DNA of 64,000 nt from Nitrospiraceae bacterium (lineage in GTDB: Bacteria > Nitrospirota > Nitrospiria > Nitrospirales > UBA8639): assembly GCA_020632635.1 (NCBI GenBank), contig JACKFE010000001.1, positions 744,001 through 808,000 of the forward strand, written 5' to 3'. The stretch's first letter is position 1; each line of letters opens with the position of its first letter. The position numbers and the translations under genes were made by a program. Under the pieces are notes generated by a model. That model was given only the letters and a program-made list of their open reading frames with translations, was not told the DNA's origin and searched no databases. Of this stretch, positions 34,763 to 44,005 are shown piece by piece.

Positions 34763-35138
34763 TGTCCTACCCTTGCCATTGGACCCTAGCCTGCCCCTCA
34801 TTCCCATCAACATTCGCCATACTCAATATGTTTCGTAGCCTTTCCACACTCATTCTCCTCGACTAACGGTCCGCCCAAACGGTTCCGTGCCAATTCGATC
34901 AGACTCTGCTGTGCTTTTCCGCTCATTCATTGAGAATAATGAAACTTCCCCTCTAAGGTATAAAAGAGAACATGGCAAATTCATTGAGCAATCTCCCAAC
35001 AATTGTTCATAGATACAAAGGCATACCAGTTGCACTTATTGAAAGAAAGAGGCCGCAAATGAGACGTGGACCATTTCCGAGGAAGAAAACAACCGAGACG
35101 TTTTCAAGCCCCAACACTTCTGGGGTATCAGGAGGAAC
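34763..35138. other. Intergenic stretch
   Basis: 376 bp between the haem protein and the receiver protein. I see no gene, terminator or repeated element here beyond a short TCATT/AATGA inverted repeat around 34925-34941. Confidence 0.4.
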
Positions 35139-35675
35139 ATGATGGGCTCACTCAAAAATCGACCACGGACAGAAATATTCGCACCACCCGCATCCCTGCC
35201 CATTCTAATTGTTGATGACGAAGTCATCTGTCGGGACATCCTTCGATTACGACTGGAAGATTGGGGGTATGACTGTCTAGAAGCCAATAATGGAAAAACC
35301 GCCTTAGAGATCATTCGAACATCGTCCATTGGATTTATCATTACTGATTTTCATATGCCATATCTCAATGGCTGTGAATTATTAGAACAACTTTCGGTTA
35401 ATGATGGCACATCTCCCCCCGCAGTCTTGATGACCGGCAATTTGAGTGACCAAATCCAGCAATGGGCGCTACAAGCAGGAGCCTTGACCGTGCTGGAAAA
35501 ACCGTTTGACGAGAATACACTGCATGGCGTGCTTCATCGTTGGGCTCCCATCCCTCAAACTTGCCAAGGAACCCAACCCTTATCCTCTGTTTTTCATGTA
35601 CCAGGGCCGCAAGGACCATCCAGACAACACGCACTGAACCCAAAGGATCTCAATACCAAACAGGCGTTTTCATAG
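35139..35675 (+). CDS. Receiver-only response regulator
   Basis: A 178-residue protein; the start has AGGAGGAAC in front of ATG-ATG. Residues about 20-135 form a receiver domain: VDDE acidic pocket, Asp in FIITDFHMPYLNG, Thr in LMTGN and Lys in VLEKPF. The remaining 40 residues are Pro/Ser/Gln-rich and unrecognised. No output domain is present, so it would act by protein contacts or as a phosphate relay. The CBS-domain gene follows about 60 bp later and is probably co-transcribed. Confidence 0.85.
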   Translation: MMGSLKNRPRTEIFAPPASLPILIVDDEVICRDILRLRLEDWGYDCLEANNGKTALEIIRTSSIGFIITDFHMPYLNGCELLEQLSVNDGTSPPAVLMTGNLSDQIQQWALQAGALTVLEKPFDENTLHGVLHRWAPIPQTCQGTQPLSSVFHVPGPQGPSRQHALNPKDLNTKQAFS

Positions 35676-35734
35676 ATATATTCGAATGTTCAGGGCTATT
35701 CAACCAGGATCCGTTTTTCCAAGGAGGTGCCAAG

Positions 35735-36160
35735 ATGAGCATACCAGGTGTCCCAGAAGAAGGGTTCAAAACTGTGGGAGAAATTGTCGCCACCAATTCG
35801 CTGAAATTTTATCCCGACCAGGAAGCACTGTCTGTAGCAGTTGAATTGGTATCTACCCATACGTCCGGTGGACCGGTGGTAAGCGAACATGGTGACTTTA
35901 TGGGATTTATCAGTGAACGTGATCTCTTAGAGGTTCTTGAATCCGGGAATGACCTTCACCACCTGACCGCGAAAGACATTATGAATCATGAGCATATTTC
36001 GGTGAAGGACTCCACATCCCTCGTGGAATCGTCGAAAATTATGAACAAAAATCATTTATTGGTCTTACCCGTTCTGAATGGAGGCAATGTGGTGAGATCC
36101 ATTACCCGTCATGATCTATTACGTGCCTGGATTGGGTTGGGATTGAGTGGAGAAGAGTAA
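35735..36160 (+). CDS. CBS-domain protein
   Basis: A 141-residue soluble protein from the ATG at 35735, with AAGGAGG eight bases upstream. It consists of two CBS motifs in tandem: the first around NSLKFYPDQEALSVAVELVSTHTSGGPVVSEHGDFMGFISERDLL, the second around DIMNHEHISVKDSTSLVESSKIMNKNHLLVLPV and ITRHDLL. A CBS pair usually binds adenine nucleotides or similar ligands and modulates partners. The partner here is unknown. Confidence 0.88.
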   Translation: MSIPGVPEEGFKTVGEIVATNSLKFYPDQEALSVAVELVSTHTSGGPVVSEHGDFMGFISERDLLEVLESGNDLHHLTAKDIMNHEHISVKDSTSLVESSKIMNKNHLLVLPVLNGGNVVRSITRHDLLRAWIGLGLSGEE

Positions 36161-36309
36161 TCCCAGACCGGTTAATTGATTCGAGTGGTCAATCGCTCTT
36201 CCTTCTTTTGCCAAGCGGTGCGTTTAAAGAACGCCCAAAGCTGGGGTCAGCTCCCATGTTCTACAAATCTGTTCGGCAACAAGTCGTGAAGAACCCTGAG
36301 GCCGGCTCC

Positions 36310-37725
36310 TTAGCAAATCGATATTTTTGATTCGGGGAATCGGTACATTCTGGCATCACGATCCCGAAAAGAACCGAGTCCCACCAGCAGAGGTCCAAAT
36401 CGTCCAATAAACATACAAAAGATAATGATCAGTTTCCCCAATGTCGAAAAGGAGGCGGAAAGACTCAAGACACCGCCTTCCCCCACGGAATAGCCGGTCG
36501 TGCCAAGGGCCGAGGCGACTTCAAACATGAGGGAAAGGAAGTGATGGGACTCCAGCATACTCAGAATCAGGGTAAAAAAGGTCAGCAGCACCATCGAGAG
36601 AATCGCCAATGACAAAGCCCGATGAACAATAACCATCGGCGCCCGCCGCCAAAAACACTCCACATCCTCTCGGTGTCGGAGCGTCGTCCAGACAAAAATT
36701 CCGATAATCCCGAATGTCGTGGTTTTGATGCCTCCGGCCGTCCCTCCCGGAGATCCACCAATGAACATGAGAATAATCAGCAGATACAAAGAGGCATTGG
36801 TCAGATGGCTCATATCAAGCGTATTGAATCCAGCGGTTCGCGCTGAAATTGCATGAAAAAATCCAGTCAAGATTTTGTCTGACCAGCCTAAGTCTCCCAG
36901 GGTCTGAGGATTACGCCACTCAAGGAGTAAGACACTGCAGCCTCCCCCCACAATCAAAAGCCCGGTGACCCACAACACCAATTTAGAATGCGTATGCAAG
37001 CGAAATCGTTCGCCTCGAAACATTTGCGAGACGTCTATCAGCACGATAAATCCCAGCCCTCCTAAAATCAGTAACAGAACGACAACCAGATTCACAGTCC
37101 AATCAGACTGGTAGGCCATCAAATTCGTGGAGAATGAAGAGAATCCGGCATTATTAAACGCGCTGATCGCTTGAAACACTCCATGATAAAGCGCCTGCCC
37201 GACGGAATACTCTTGAACGAATCTCACACTTAAGATCACGGCTCCAATCAATTCCAGCGTAAAGGTCCACAGCACAATCGTTTTCACATAGCGAACCAGC
37301 CCCTCGAGATTGAGCGCGCTTAAAGCCTCAGCCATCATTATTCGATCTCTCAAGCCTATTTGCTTGCCAATGGTGAGAAGCAGCATGGTGACCAACGTCG
37401 CATACCCAAGTCCCCCGATTTGAATCAATACGAGGATGATGGCATGTCCCAGCACGGTAAAATCCGCCGCCGTGTCAGCCACAATGAGTCCGGTCACACA
37501 CACGGCCGAAGTTGCGGTGAACAGCGCATCGATTAAAGTGAGGGATTTGGTAGGAACCGTCGACCAAGGGAGCAGGAGAAGAGCCGTTCCCAAAAGTATG
37601 GCCAAGGCCCCGGCAAATACCACCATTTGGCCGGGTGAGAGAATATGAAGCCGGAACGGTAATTCGTGCGGAAGACGTTTAATCGTTCCGCCCAAGTGGG
37701 AGGGAGACGGCCGACGATCTTTCAT
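36310..37725 (-). CDS. trkH: TrkH/KtrB-family potassium uptake protein
   Basis: A 471-residue membrane protein with the repeated membrane-pore-membrane fold of Trk/Ktr channels. Filter segments are visible as TATSAVCVTGL, SAFNNAGFS, SARTAGFNTLD and ASALGTTGYSVG, each with the conserved glycine. It should import K+ together with a TrkA/KtrA-type gating protein, which is not encoded in this window. In a Na+-cycling cell K+ uptake balances cation export, which fits the Mrp and NhaB genes. It stands alone on the minus strand. Confidence 0.92.
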   Translation of the reverse strand: MKDRRPSPSHLGGTIKRLPHELPFRLHILSPGQMVVFAGALAILLGTALLLLPWSTVPTKSLTLIDALFTATSAVCVTGLIVADTAADFTVLGHAIILVLIQIGGLGYATLVTMLLLTIGKQIGLRDRIMMAEALSALNLEGLVRYVKTIVLWTFTLELIGAVILSVRFVQEYSVGQALYHGVFQAISAFNNAGFSSFSTNLMAYQSDWTVNLVVVLLLILGGLGFIVLIDVSQMFRGERFRLHTHSKLVLWVTGLLIVGGGCSVLLLEWRNPQTLGDLGWSDKILTGFFHAISARTAGFNTLDMSHLTNASLYLLIILMFIGGSPGGTAGGIKTTTFGIIGIFVWTTLRHREDVECFWRRAPMVIVHRALSLAILSMVLLTFFTLILSMLESHHFLSLMFEVASALGTTGYSVGEGGVLSLSASFSTLGKLIIIFCMFIGRFGPLLVGLGSFRDRDARMYRFPESKISIC

Positions 37726-37909
37726 TCAGATGGATGACACGAAAGTGAAAACCCCATCGAAGGGAACCCCTTATAAGCCCTGCGCCGGAATTATACGTGA
37801 AAAGCTAAAAGGAAAAAATTGGCCGTCCGCACCTCATAAGACCTTGCCGGAGAAAACCCATGATCTTAGACACTGGCAAGAAGCACCTGTGGCCATTGAG
37901 CCGCACCGA

Positions 37910-38365
37910 TCAAGGAACCCGGTTGAAGGATTCCGTATAGACTTCCACCTGATCAATCAACCAACCGCCACCAGGATTTGCCACCAAAATATATAGTTCG
38001 TCCTGTGGCTGATCACCCATCATGGTCACAATATGGGCCTGGACCATCACATGGGCTTCATGCCCGCCAAACTCCTCATTCACTACTTTGGCACGTACAT
38101 ATTTCAGACCTAACCCCTTCAGGAATAACCCGCGGGTGGCCACCCATTCCTCCTGAGACATCCCTTCCCGAAAGCTGGATGTCGTTAAGGCCACAGCACG
38201 ATTCAAATGTTGAGGATAGGATTCCAGCCATTGCTCCACCACTTGCCGAGCGGTCAGCCCGATCGTTTCCTGACTCCAAGCCTGACCATTTTGAACGATC
38301 CCGCTCAACACCCACCATCCCAACAAGAGAAGACTCCATGTCCCCAACACCGTTCGCAACAACAT
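37910..38365 (-). CDS. Secreted or anchored protein of unknown function
   Basis: A 151-residue protein with an N-terminal hydrophobic segment (TVLGTWSLLLLGWWVLSGIV) ending near AWS, so it is exported or anchored. The rest is a small alpha/beta domain (RQVVEQWLESYPQHLNRAVALTTSSFREG, then YILVANPGGGWLIDQVEV) that resembles DUF4878/NTF2-like lipoprotein domains in pattern only. No function can be assigned. Confidence 0.65.
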   Translation of the reverse strand: MLLRTVLGTWSLLLLGWWVLSGIVQNGQAWSQETIGLTARQVVEQWLESYPQHLNRAVALTTSSFREGMSQEEWVATRGLFLKGLGLKYVRAKVVNEEFGGHEAHVMVQAHIVTMMGDQPQDELYILVANPGGGWLIDQVEVYTESFNRVP

Positions 38366-38482
38366 TCAGCTCATTTCCCCTTCTTGACCCCTTCTACCCC
38401 CTTCTCCTGCCCCTTCTGATAAGCTAATCTGCAAGGGGGCTTGTCCATTCAATCCTTCCCAACCTCCGCCAGGCATCCAAGG

Positions 38483-39454
38483 ATGAAACACGAAGCCATC
38501 TCTGCTCCTTCAGCAGCCAACGCTCGGATTCGCCAGGAACATCTGACTCGGATATTATCAGGCGTCCTGAGTGCGGTCATAGGCATTCTCGCCTTGGCGG
38601 TCTCCCTGCCCCTCCGTCCGTCCACGATTGATTGGGCCACACGGCTCGCCTTGATCCTGCCAGGGGGTTTGGGATTCTATTATTTCCTAACTCGTCGGCT
38701 TCGGCAACGAGCCGCCATCCGCCAAGCCCCATTCCCCGATCAGTGGCGGAAAATCCTCGAACAAGAAGTCCCGTTTTACCAAACCCTCAATCCCGCTGAG
38801 CAGCAACGCTTTCGTGAAGAAGTGCATATTTTTCTTCAGGAAAAACGGATCACGGGTATCAGGACGACCATTGACGACACCGTAAAACTTTTGGTGGCCG
38901 CGAGTGCGATTATTCCTATTTTTGGTTTTCCAGGGTGGGAGTGGGACCAAATCAGGGAAATTTTAATTTATCCTCACTCCTTCAATGATCACTATCAAAC
39001 CGAACACAGAGCAGATGCCTCCATTCTCGGCATGGTCGGGTCGGGTGCCATGACCCGCATGATGATTTTATCAAAACCCGAACTGCTGCAAGGATTCCGC
39101 CAACCCCAAGACCGGCACAATGTGGGCATCCATGAATTTACGCATTTGTTGGACAAATCGGATGGGGTAGTGGATGGGATCCCTGAGGTTGCCCTTCCTG
39201 CCAGGGCCATTAAACCATGGCTGGAACTGGTGCGAAGGGAAATGGAAAATATTCGCCAGGGACATTCCGATATCAACCCCTATGGACTCACCAATGAAGC
39301 GGAGTTTTTTGCGGTGGCAGCTGAATATTTCTTCGAACATCCCGAAAAAATGCACCAACATCATCCGTGCCTCTATGACATGCTCAGGAAAATTTTTCGT
39401 CAGGATCCCCAATCTCGCCTGTCCCGCGCCATTTCCGATATGTTCACACTCTGA
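38483..39454 (+). CDS. mtfA: MtfA-like zinc metallopeptidase (M90)
   Basis: About 323 residues from the ATG at 38483; an upstream in-frame start at 38441 is possible. A short hydrophobic region (VLSAVIGILALAVSLPL and TRLALILPGGLGFYYFL) is followed by the peptidase domain. The zinc motif is VGIHEFTHLLDKSDG (HExxH), and AEFFAVAAEYFFEHPEKM supplies a distal Glu, as in E. coli MtfA. MtfA in E. coli binds the repressor Mlc. Many homologues, as here, carry extra membrane helices, and their substrates are unknown. Confidence 0.88.
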   Translation: MKHEAISAPSAANARIRQEHLTRILSGVLSAVIGILALAVSLPLRPSTIDWATRLALILPGGLGFYYFLTRRLRQRAAIRQAPFPDQWRKILEQEVPFYQTLNPAEQQRFREEVHIFLQEKRITGIRTTIDDTVKLLVAASAIIPIFGFPGWEWDQIREILIYPHSFNDHYQTEHRADASILGMVGSGAMTRMMILSKPELLQGFRQPQDRHNVGIHEFTHLLDKSDGVVDGIPEVALPARAIKPWLELVRREMENIRQGHSDINPYGLTNEAEFFAVAAEYFFEHPEKMHQHHPCLYDMLRKIFRQDPQSRLSRAISDMFTL

Positions 39455-39627
39455 CCAATTCGGATGTTCTCACTTCTTCCGCAGGGATGATCAGTGATTG
39501 GCCCAGACCAACACTTACCTTATAATGTAGATCTCCTCTGAATGACGACAGAAATATCCCGGGACGACGATGAAACACCCGGAAGCATGGAATGATGATT
39601 TTTCTTCTCTAAAAAAGGAAATGTGCG

Positions 39628-40491
39628 ATGCGTGTCTTATTGGCTGTTGACGGTTCCGAACAATCCGCCTTCGCGACAGAAGCAGTGGCCGCCTTGGCCT
39701 CGGTGTCGCATGTGACCATTTTACATGTCGTGGATCTGCCACGACTAACGTTTTCCATGCTAGGACCGGAAATCGCCCACGACATGACTGGCATGGCCCA
39801 CAAGGCTCTCCAACAAGAAGGGGAACAAATTTTAAGCCGCACCCTGTCACAGCTCTCCTCATCACCATTTTCTCCAACCACGCGCATGGAAGAAGGCACC
39901 CCAGCCGACTTGATTATGTCCGTGGCACAGGAAGAAGGGATTGATATCATCTTGATGGGAGCCAGAGGGAAAGGACAAGTTCGGGAATTTTTGCTAGGCA
40001 GCGTCTCACAACGAGTCTTGACCCACGCCCACTGTGCCGTACTCGTCGTGAACAAACCGGTGGGTACACTCCACCATCTCTTGGTGGCCATTCAAAGCGA
40101 GGAGGATGTCGGACGGGTCGCCCGATTTCTGAAAAAACACCCGTTCCCCCACGCTGCCAAGATCACCATCCTGACTATCGTCCCCATCCCTCGTTCCCTC
40201 CTGCGGGGGGGCGCCTCGGCCTCGGAAGAAAAAGTCGAGCACGCCCTGAAAAGCGCCGAAGAATTTTTAGACCGGGCCGTGAGTCAGGTACAGACGGCCT
40301 CCTACCCCATCACACCCCTAGTAAGCTTGGGTGATCCGGCTCAAACCATTTTGGAAGAATCCAAATTATTAGAACCGGATGCCATTATGCTGGGCATCCA
40401 TCACCCTTCGGCCCTCACACGATTCGTCTTAGGAAGCGTCTCCCACACCGTCATACACCATTCTGCATTTCCCATTCTGGTCTTTCGGTAA
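39628..40491 (+). CDS. Tandem universal stress protein (UspA family)
   Basis: A 287-residue cytoplasmic protein with two Usp domains. The first begins MRVLLAVDGSEQSAFATEAV and ends with the ATP-binding motif GARGKGQVREFLLGSVSQRVLTHAHCAVLVV. The second begins at about residue 150 (HHLLVAIQSEEDV) and ends GIHHPSALTRFVLGSVSHTVIHHSAFPILVFR. Both nucleotide motifs (G-x2-G-x9-G-S) are essentially intact. Preceded by AAAGGAAATGTGCG, a reasonable ribosome binding site. Confidence 0.93.
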   Translation: MRVLLAVDGSEQSAFATEAVAALASVSHVTILHVVDLPRLTFSMLGPEIAHDMTGMAHKALQQEGEQILSRTLSQLSSSPFSPTTRMEEGTPADLIMSVAQEEGIDIILMGARGKGQVREFLLGSVSQRVLTHAHCAVLVVNKPVGTLHHLLVAIQSEEDVGRVARFLKKHPFPHAAKITILTIVPIPRSLLRGGASASEEKVEHALKSAEEFLDRAVSQVQTASYPITPLVSLGDPAQTILEESKLLEPDAIMLGIHHPSALTRFVLGSVSHTVIHHSAFPILVFR

Positions 40492-40504
40492 GGAAAAAAT
40501 CCGG

Positions 40505-40993
40505 TTATGCCCCTTCCTTCGCTTGCACTCCAGGCTTATAGGTGGAATAGACATAAATCGGAATCGACAAATCGCCTAAATGTTTTTCCAGTAACGGCTT
40601 GACGTCCTTCCAATCCAACCCTCCCACCCCGGTGGCCAATCTGGGCAACGCCACGCTTGCCATCTGTTCAGATTCAATCGTTTTACGAAGAGCTTTCAAA
40701 CAATGATTCACATATTCGATAGTCGCTTTCCCCGGTTTGGACCCATGGGTGGGAGCGGGCTCTTGGGTGAGCAAATTGACGATGCGCACACTTCCCGCAC
40801 CGGCCCAACTCCAGACTTCTCCGGGCTTGGGATGTGAAACTTGGCAGTAATGCCGAAAGTCCTTGACCATCGCCGGCCATCGTTCACGCAAAGCCAAAGC
40901 CAAGCCATTGCCAAAGTTATCATTGGGCGCCACTCCATGAGCGACCACTGCCGCCTGACTGAGTAAAATGTCTCCTGCGACCTCGTGAATCAT
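40505..40993 (-). CDS. Macro-domain protein
   Basis: A 162-residue protein that is a single macro domain, beginning MIHEVAGDILLSQAAVVAHGVAPND. It continues with the loop GNGLALALRERWP and RIVNLLTQEP, and the second loop SVALPRLATGVGGLDW. The layout fits Poa1p/DarG-like ADP-ribose-binding hydrolases that remove ADP-ribose from phosphate or DNA. No toxin (DarT-like) gene is adjacent, so a free-standing repair or signalling role is more likely. Confidence 0.88.
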   Translation of the reverse strand: MIHEVAGDILLSQAAVVAHGVAPNDNFGNGLALALRERWPAMVKDFRHYCQVSHPKPGEVWSWAGAGSVRIVNLLTQEPAPTHGSKPGKATIEYVNHCLKALRKTIESEQMASVALPRLATGVGGLDWKDVKPLLEKHLGDLSIPIYVYSTYKPGVQAKEGA

Positions 40994-41169
40994 GCCCTAC
41001 CTCCATGAAAAAAATTTGAAAAGCCGAGTAAAGAATGAAGATTCAATACTAGCATAGATCAGCCATTAAGAGGGATCTCCAACCTTCCGACAAGAGAGAA
41101 GGCACAACATTCATCTATAGACAGGCCTCCTATTTCACCTTGAACCCTCCACCCTTCAGGAGATCCTCA

Positions 41170-41970
41170 TTGCGTATACGACCGTCTTCCCCCCATCACG
41201 TCTCCTTCACCGATCGACTTCGTTCTGGCTACCACCGCGTGTGGTATGAGGCTTCTCAAGCGCTACGCTGGTCCCGGGGAACGTTCCGGGAACGCTCAAC
41301 CGGAACGCTTCGAAAACTATCTCCTAGCCAACTCCAGCGAGTCGATGAACTCGCTGATACCTATCAGCAACGCTTTGAGGAGACCTTTCCGCCAGAGACA
41401 GCTTTTCTCAATTATGGATATCTGGATCTGTTGGACCGCGCCAAGCACGATTTGCAGTGGAGTATCCCGGGCGGTCAACAGATGTGCGACCTGGGAAGCG
41501 CCAATTTCGCCTATGCGGCCGCCTTGTATACGTTTTTCCAACCCTGCCAGCTCACAGGCGTGGAAGTGGATGGCCATCGGCTGTATTGCAACGGCCGAAG
41601 CCGCTTCGACTATGCTCGTGGCCATATTCAAGATCTGCCTCATACCGACTATGTGGTGGCAGACTACCGAACCCATCATCAAACCGCTCAAATCATCTCC
41701 GCATGGTTTCCCTTTGTCACGCCAAAACCCCTCTTAGCGTGGAGGCTGCCGTTGAGCCTGTTCGATCCCTCGACCCTCCTCTCCCGCGCCGCCAATAATC
41801 TGGTCTTTGGCGGAACGTTCGTCATGATCAACCACAGCCTCGAAGAGGCCAAAGTCGCCCATCATCTGGTAGAAGCCACGGGCCTCGTCTGCCAAGGACA
41901 ATTCATTCACACCCGCCCGTTGCGTCCACGATCGCAACCGGCAGTCCTCACGCTGTGGCAACACAGTTAA
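41170..41970 (+). CDS. SAM-dependent methyltransferase-like protein
   Basis: About 266 residues from a TTG at 41170 that has AGGAG at the right spacing; another TTG at 41140 is possible. The central part has the fold pattern of class I methyltransferases: QQMCDLGSANFAYAAALYTFF corresponds to motif I and LTGVEVDGHRL to the second strand acidic residue. The glycine-rich loop is poor (DLGSANF instead of GxGxG), so activity is uncertain. The N-terminal 60 residues are basic and unrecognised. Confidence 0.6.
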   Translation: MRIRPSSPHHVSFTDRLRSGYHRVWYEASQALRWSRGTFRERSTGTLRKLSPSQLQRVDELADTYQQRFEETFPPETAFLNYGYLDLLDRAKHDLQWSIPGGQQMCDLGSANFAYAAALYTFFQPCQLTGVEVDGHRLYCNGRSRFDYARGHIQDLPHTDYVVADYRTHHQTAQIISAWFPFVTPKPLLAWRLPLSLFDPSTLLSRAANNLVFGGTFVMINHSLEEAKVAHHLVEATGLVCQGQFIHTRPLRPRSQPAVLTLWQHS

Positions 41971-42043
41971 ACGCGCTTTGACCTCGAATTGAAACAAAAA
42001 AAGAAAATATCCCGGAAGGCAGGCGTCGAACCGACGAGCCCGG

Positions 42044-43279
42044 TTATTCGTACCGAAGCGCGTCGATAGGATTAAGCCGCGACGCTTTATTGGCCGGATA
42101 CATCCCGAAAATCAACCCGACCGCGACTGAAAATAAAAACGCGACAAGAATCGCCTGAATGGAAATAATGGTCGGCCACCCGGCGATCAGCGTCGTGGCC
42201 CTCGCCCCGGCAATGCCAAAGACCACCCCTAACATTCCCCCGGCCATACTGAGAATAATGGCTTCGGCCAGAAACTGCACGAGGATATGTTGGCGCTTGG
42301 CCCCAATGGCCATCCGAATCCCGATCTCTCGGGTCCGTTCAGTCACGGACACCAACAGAATATTCATGATGCCGATACCGCCAACCAATAATGAGATCGA
42401 GGCCACCGAAAACATCATGATCGTAAGAGTTTCGCCGGTCCCTTCTTGCACACGGCCAATATCCACTTGAGTCCGAAGGGTAAAATCATCCGGTTGCTCG
42501 GGCCGGAGCCGGTGGCGTTCCCGCAAAATCCGTCGAATGTCTTCCACCGCTTCCGGTAAATCTTCGGTCCGTTCAGTGGAAGCGAAGAGAGCCCCCACCG
42601 TCCCCAGAAACTGCGTCCCCACCACTTTTCGCTCCGCCGTGGTAAAAGGAATAAAAATAATATCGTCCTGATCGTTGCCGTTCGGCGATTGGCCTTTGGG
42701 AGCGAGGATGCCAATGATCTGAAACGGCACATTTTTAATCCGGATCATTTTTCCCAGTGGATCTTCCCCTTCCGTGAACAGATTATCGACCACGGTTTGG
42801 CCGATTAACGCCACCCGGCTGGTGGCTTCCATCTCCGCCTCGGTAAACGGCCCCCCGCTGGTAAACGACCAATCACGAATCCGTAAATATGAGGGAGAAA
42901 TCCCATTCACCGGGACATTCCAATTTTGATTGCCGTAAACCACTTGCATAACATCCCGCTTGGCCCATCCCGTCTCCCGCAAAACCGCCAATTTCTTTTT
43001 CAGGTCAACGGCATCCGAAACCGTCAAGGTCACGGCTCCTCCTTGTCCCCCCCGAACGCCCCCGACGCTCGTGGCCCCGGGCAAGATCAGGATCATATTA
43101 GTCCCCATACTGGCGACTTGCGATTGAATCACGGATTTCGCTCCCTCTCCAATACTGACCATGGCGATCACCGACCCCACGCCAATAATGATCCCAATCG
43201 TGGTGAGGACCGACCGCATCCGATTCCGGTTTAGGAACCGAAACGCCGTGAGCACCGTCATAAACAGAAAGCTACTCAT
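42044..43279 (-). CDS. MacB-type ABC transporter permease (FtsX family)
   Basis: A 411-residue protein with one N-terminal helix, a large periplasmic MacB_PCD domain (residues about 45-245) and three C-terminal helices of the FtsX type. Motifs are RNRMRSVLTTIGIIIGVGSVIAMVSIGEG and SVTERTREIGIRMAIGAKRQHI. In mechanotransmission transporters it couples ATP hydrolysis to release of a periplasmic substrate. It follows the ATPase gene with a 4-base overlap and the adaptor gene before that. Confidence 0.93.
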   Translation of the reverse strand: MSSFLFMTVLTAFRFLNRNRMRSVLTTIGIIIGVGSVIAMVSIGEGAKSVIQSQVASMGTNMILILPGATSVGGVRGGQGGAVTLTVSDAVDLKKKLAVLRETGWAKRDVMQVVYGNQNWNVPVNGISPSYLRIRDWSFTSGGPFTEAEMEATSRVALIGQTVVDNLFTEGEDPLGKMIRIKNVPFQIIGILAPKGQSPNGNDQDDIIFIPFTTAERKVVGTQFLGTVGALFASTERTEDLPEAVEDIRRILRERHRLRPEQPDDFTLRTQVDIGRVQEGTGETLTIMMFSVASISLLVGGIGIMNILLVSVTERTREIGIRMAIGAKRQHILVQFLAEAIILSMAGGMLGVVFGIAGARATTLIAGWPTIISIQAILVAFLFSVAVGLIFGMYPANKASRLNPIDALRYE

Positions 43280-43998
43280 ACGAAATGAGAAGAGATGGCC
43301 GGATTCGTGGGTTCGGTGGCATGATCCCGAATGATGCCCCCATCCTTCATCACAATCTGACGGGCAGCATAGGCCGCAATATCATGTTCATGGGTGACCA
43401 CCAAGACCGTCAACCCGTCTTCCCGGTTCAACTGCTGGAAGATCCCCATAATTTCCAGACTGGATTCCGTATCGAGATTCCCGGTGGGTTCATCGGCCAA
43501 GATGACCGATGGCTGCGAAACCAAGGCTCTGGCAATGGCGACCCGCTGCTGCTGTCCACCGGATAGTTGCGCGGGATAATGGTGTTCCCGATGGGCCAAC
43601 CCCACACGGGCAAGCGCGGCCTCCGCCCGAGCCCGTTGTTCCTTGAGTGACACCCCTTGATAAAACAACGGCAACTGGACATTTTCCAACGCGCTGGTCT
43701 TCGATATCAGACTGAAATTTTGAAACACAAACCCAATCGTTCGGCTGCGAATTTCGGCTAATTCCTCCGGCTTGGCGGTAGCAACATCCTGCCCGTTCAA
43801 CCAATAGGCGCCACTGGTGGGCACATCCAAACATCCTAAGATATTCATGAGGGTGGATTTGCCCGATCCGGAAGATCCCATGATGGCCACAAACTCTCCG
43901 GCCTCAATATTCAAATTCACCCCACGAAGCGCATGTACGTCGATATCTCCCAAACGGTAGGTTTTCCATATCTGTTCGCAGACGATCAGGGAACTCAT
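43276..43998 (-). CDS. MacB/LolD-type ABC transporter ATPase
   Basis: About 240 residues from the ATG at 43998 (MSSLIVCEQIWKTY); the longer frame upstream overlaps the adaptor gene and is unlikely. All ABC motifs are present: Walker A GSSGSGKST, Q-loop FVFQNF, signature LSGGQQQR, Walker B VILADEPTGNLD and the switch His in VVTHEHD. In E. coli MacB the ATPase and permease are fused; here they are separate. It powers the adjacent permease from the cytoplasm. Confidence 0.95.
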   Translation of the reverse strand: MSSLIVCEQIWKTYRLGDIDVHALRGVNLNIEAGEFVAIMGSSGSGKSTLMNILGCLDVPTSGAYWLNGQDVATAKPEELAEIRSRTIGFVFQNFSLISKTSALENVQLPLFYQGVSLKEQRARAEAALARVGLAHREHHYPAQLSGGQQQRVAIARALVSQPSVILADEPTGNLDTESSLEIMGIFQQLNREDGLTVLVVTHEHDIAAYAARQIVMKDGGIIRDHATEPTNPAISSHFV

Positions 43999-44005
43999 AG
44001 GCAGG

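Noticed and set aside
35058..35141. 27-residue frame upstream of the receiver protein
   Set aside because: Basic, low complexity, no ribosome binding site. The AGGAGG it contains belongs to the receiver gene.
42000..42060. Possible tRNA 3' end (sequence resembling a T-loop, GTCGAACCGACGAGCC)
   Set aside because: No acceptor stem, anticodon arm or CCA context could be folded around it. It lies at the end of the MacB-type permease gene.
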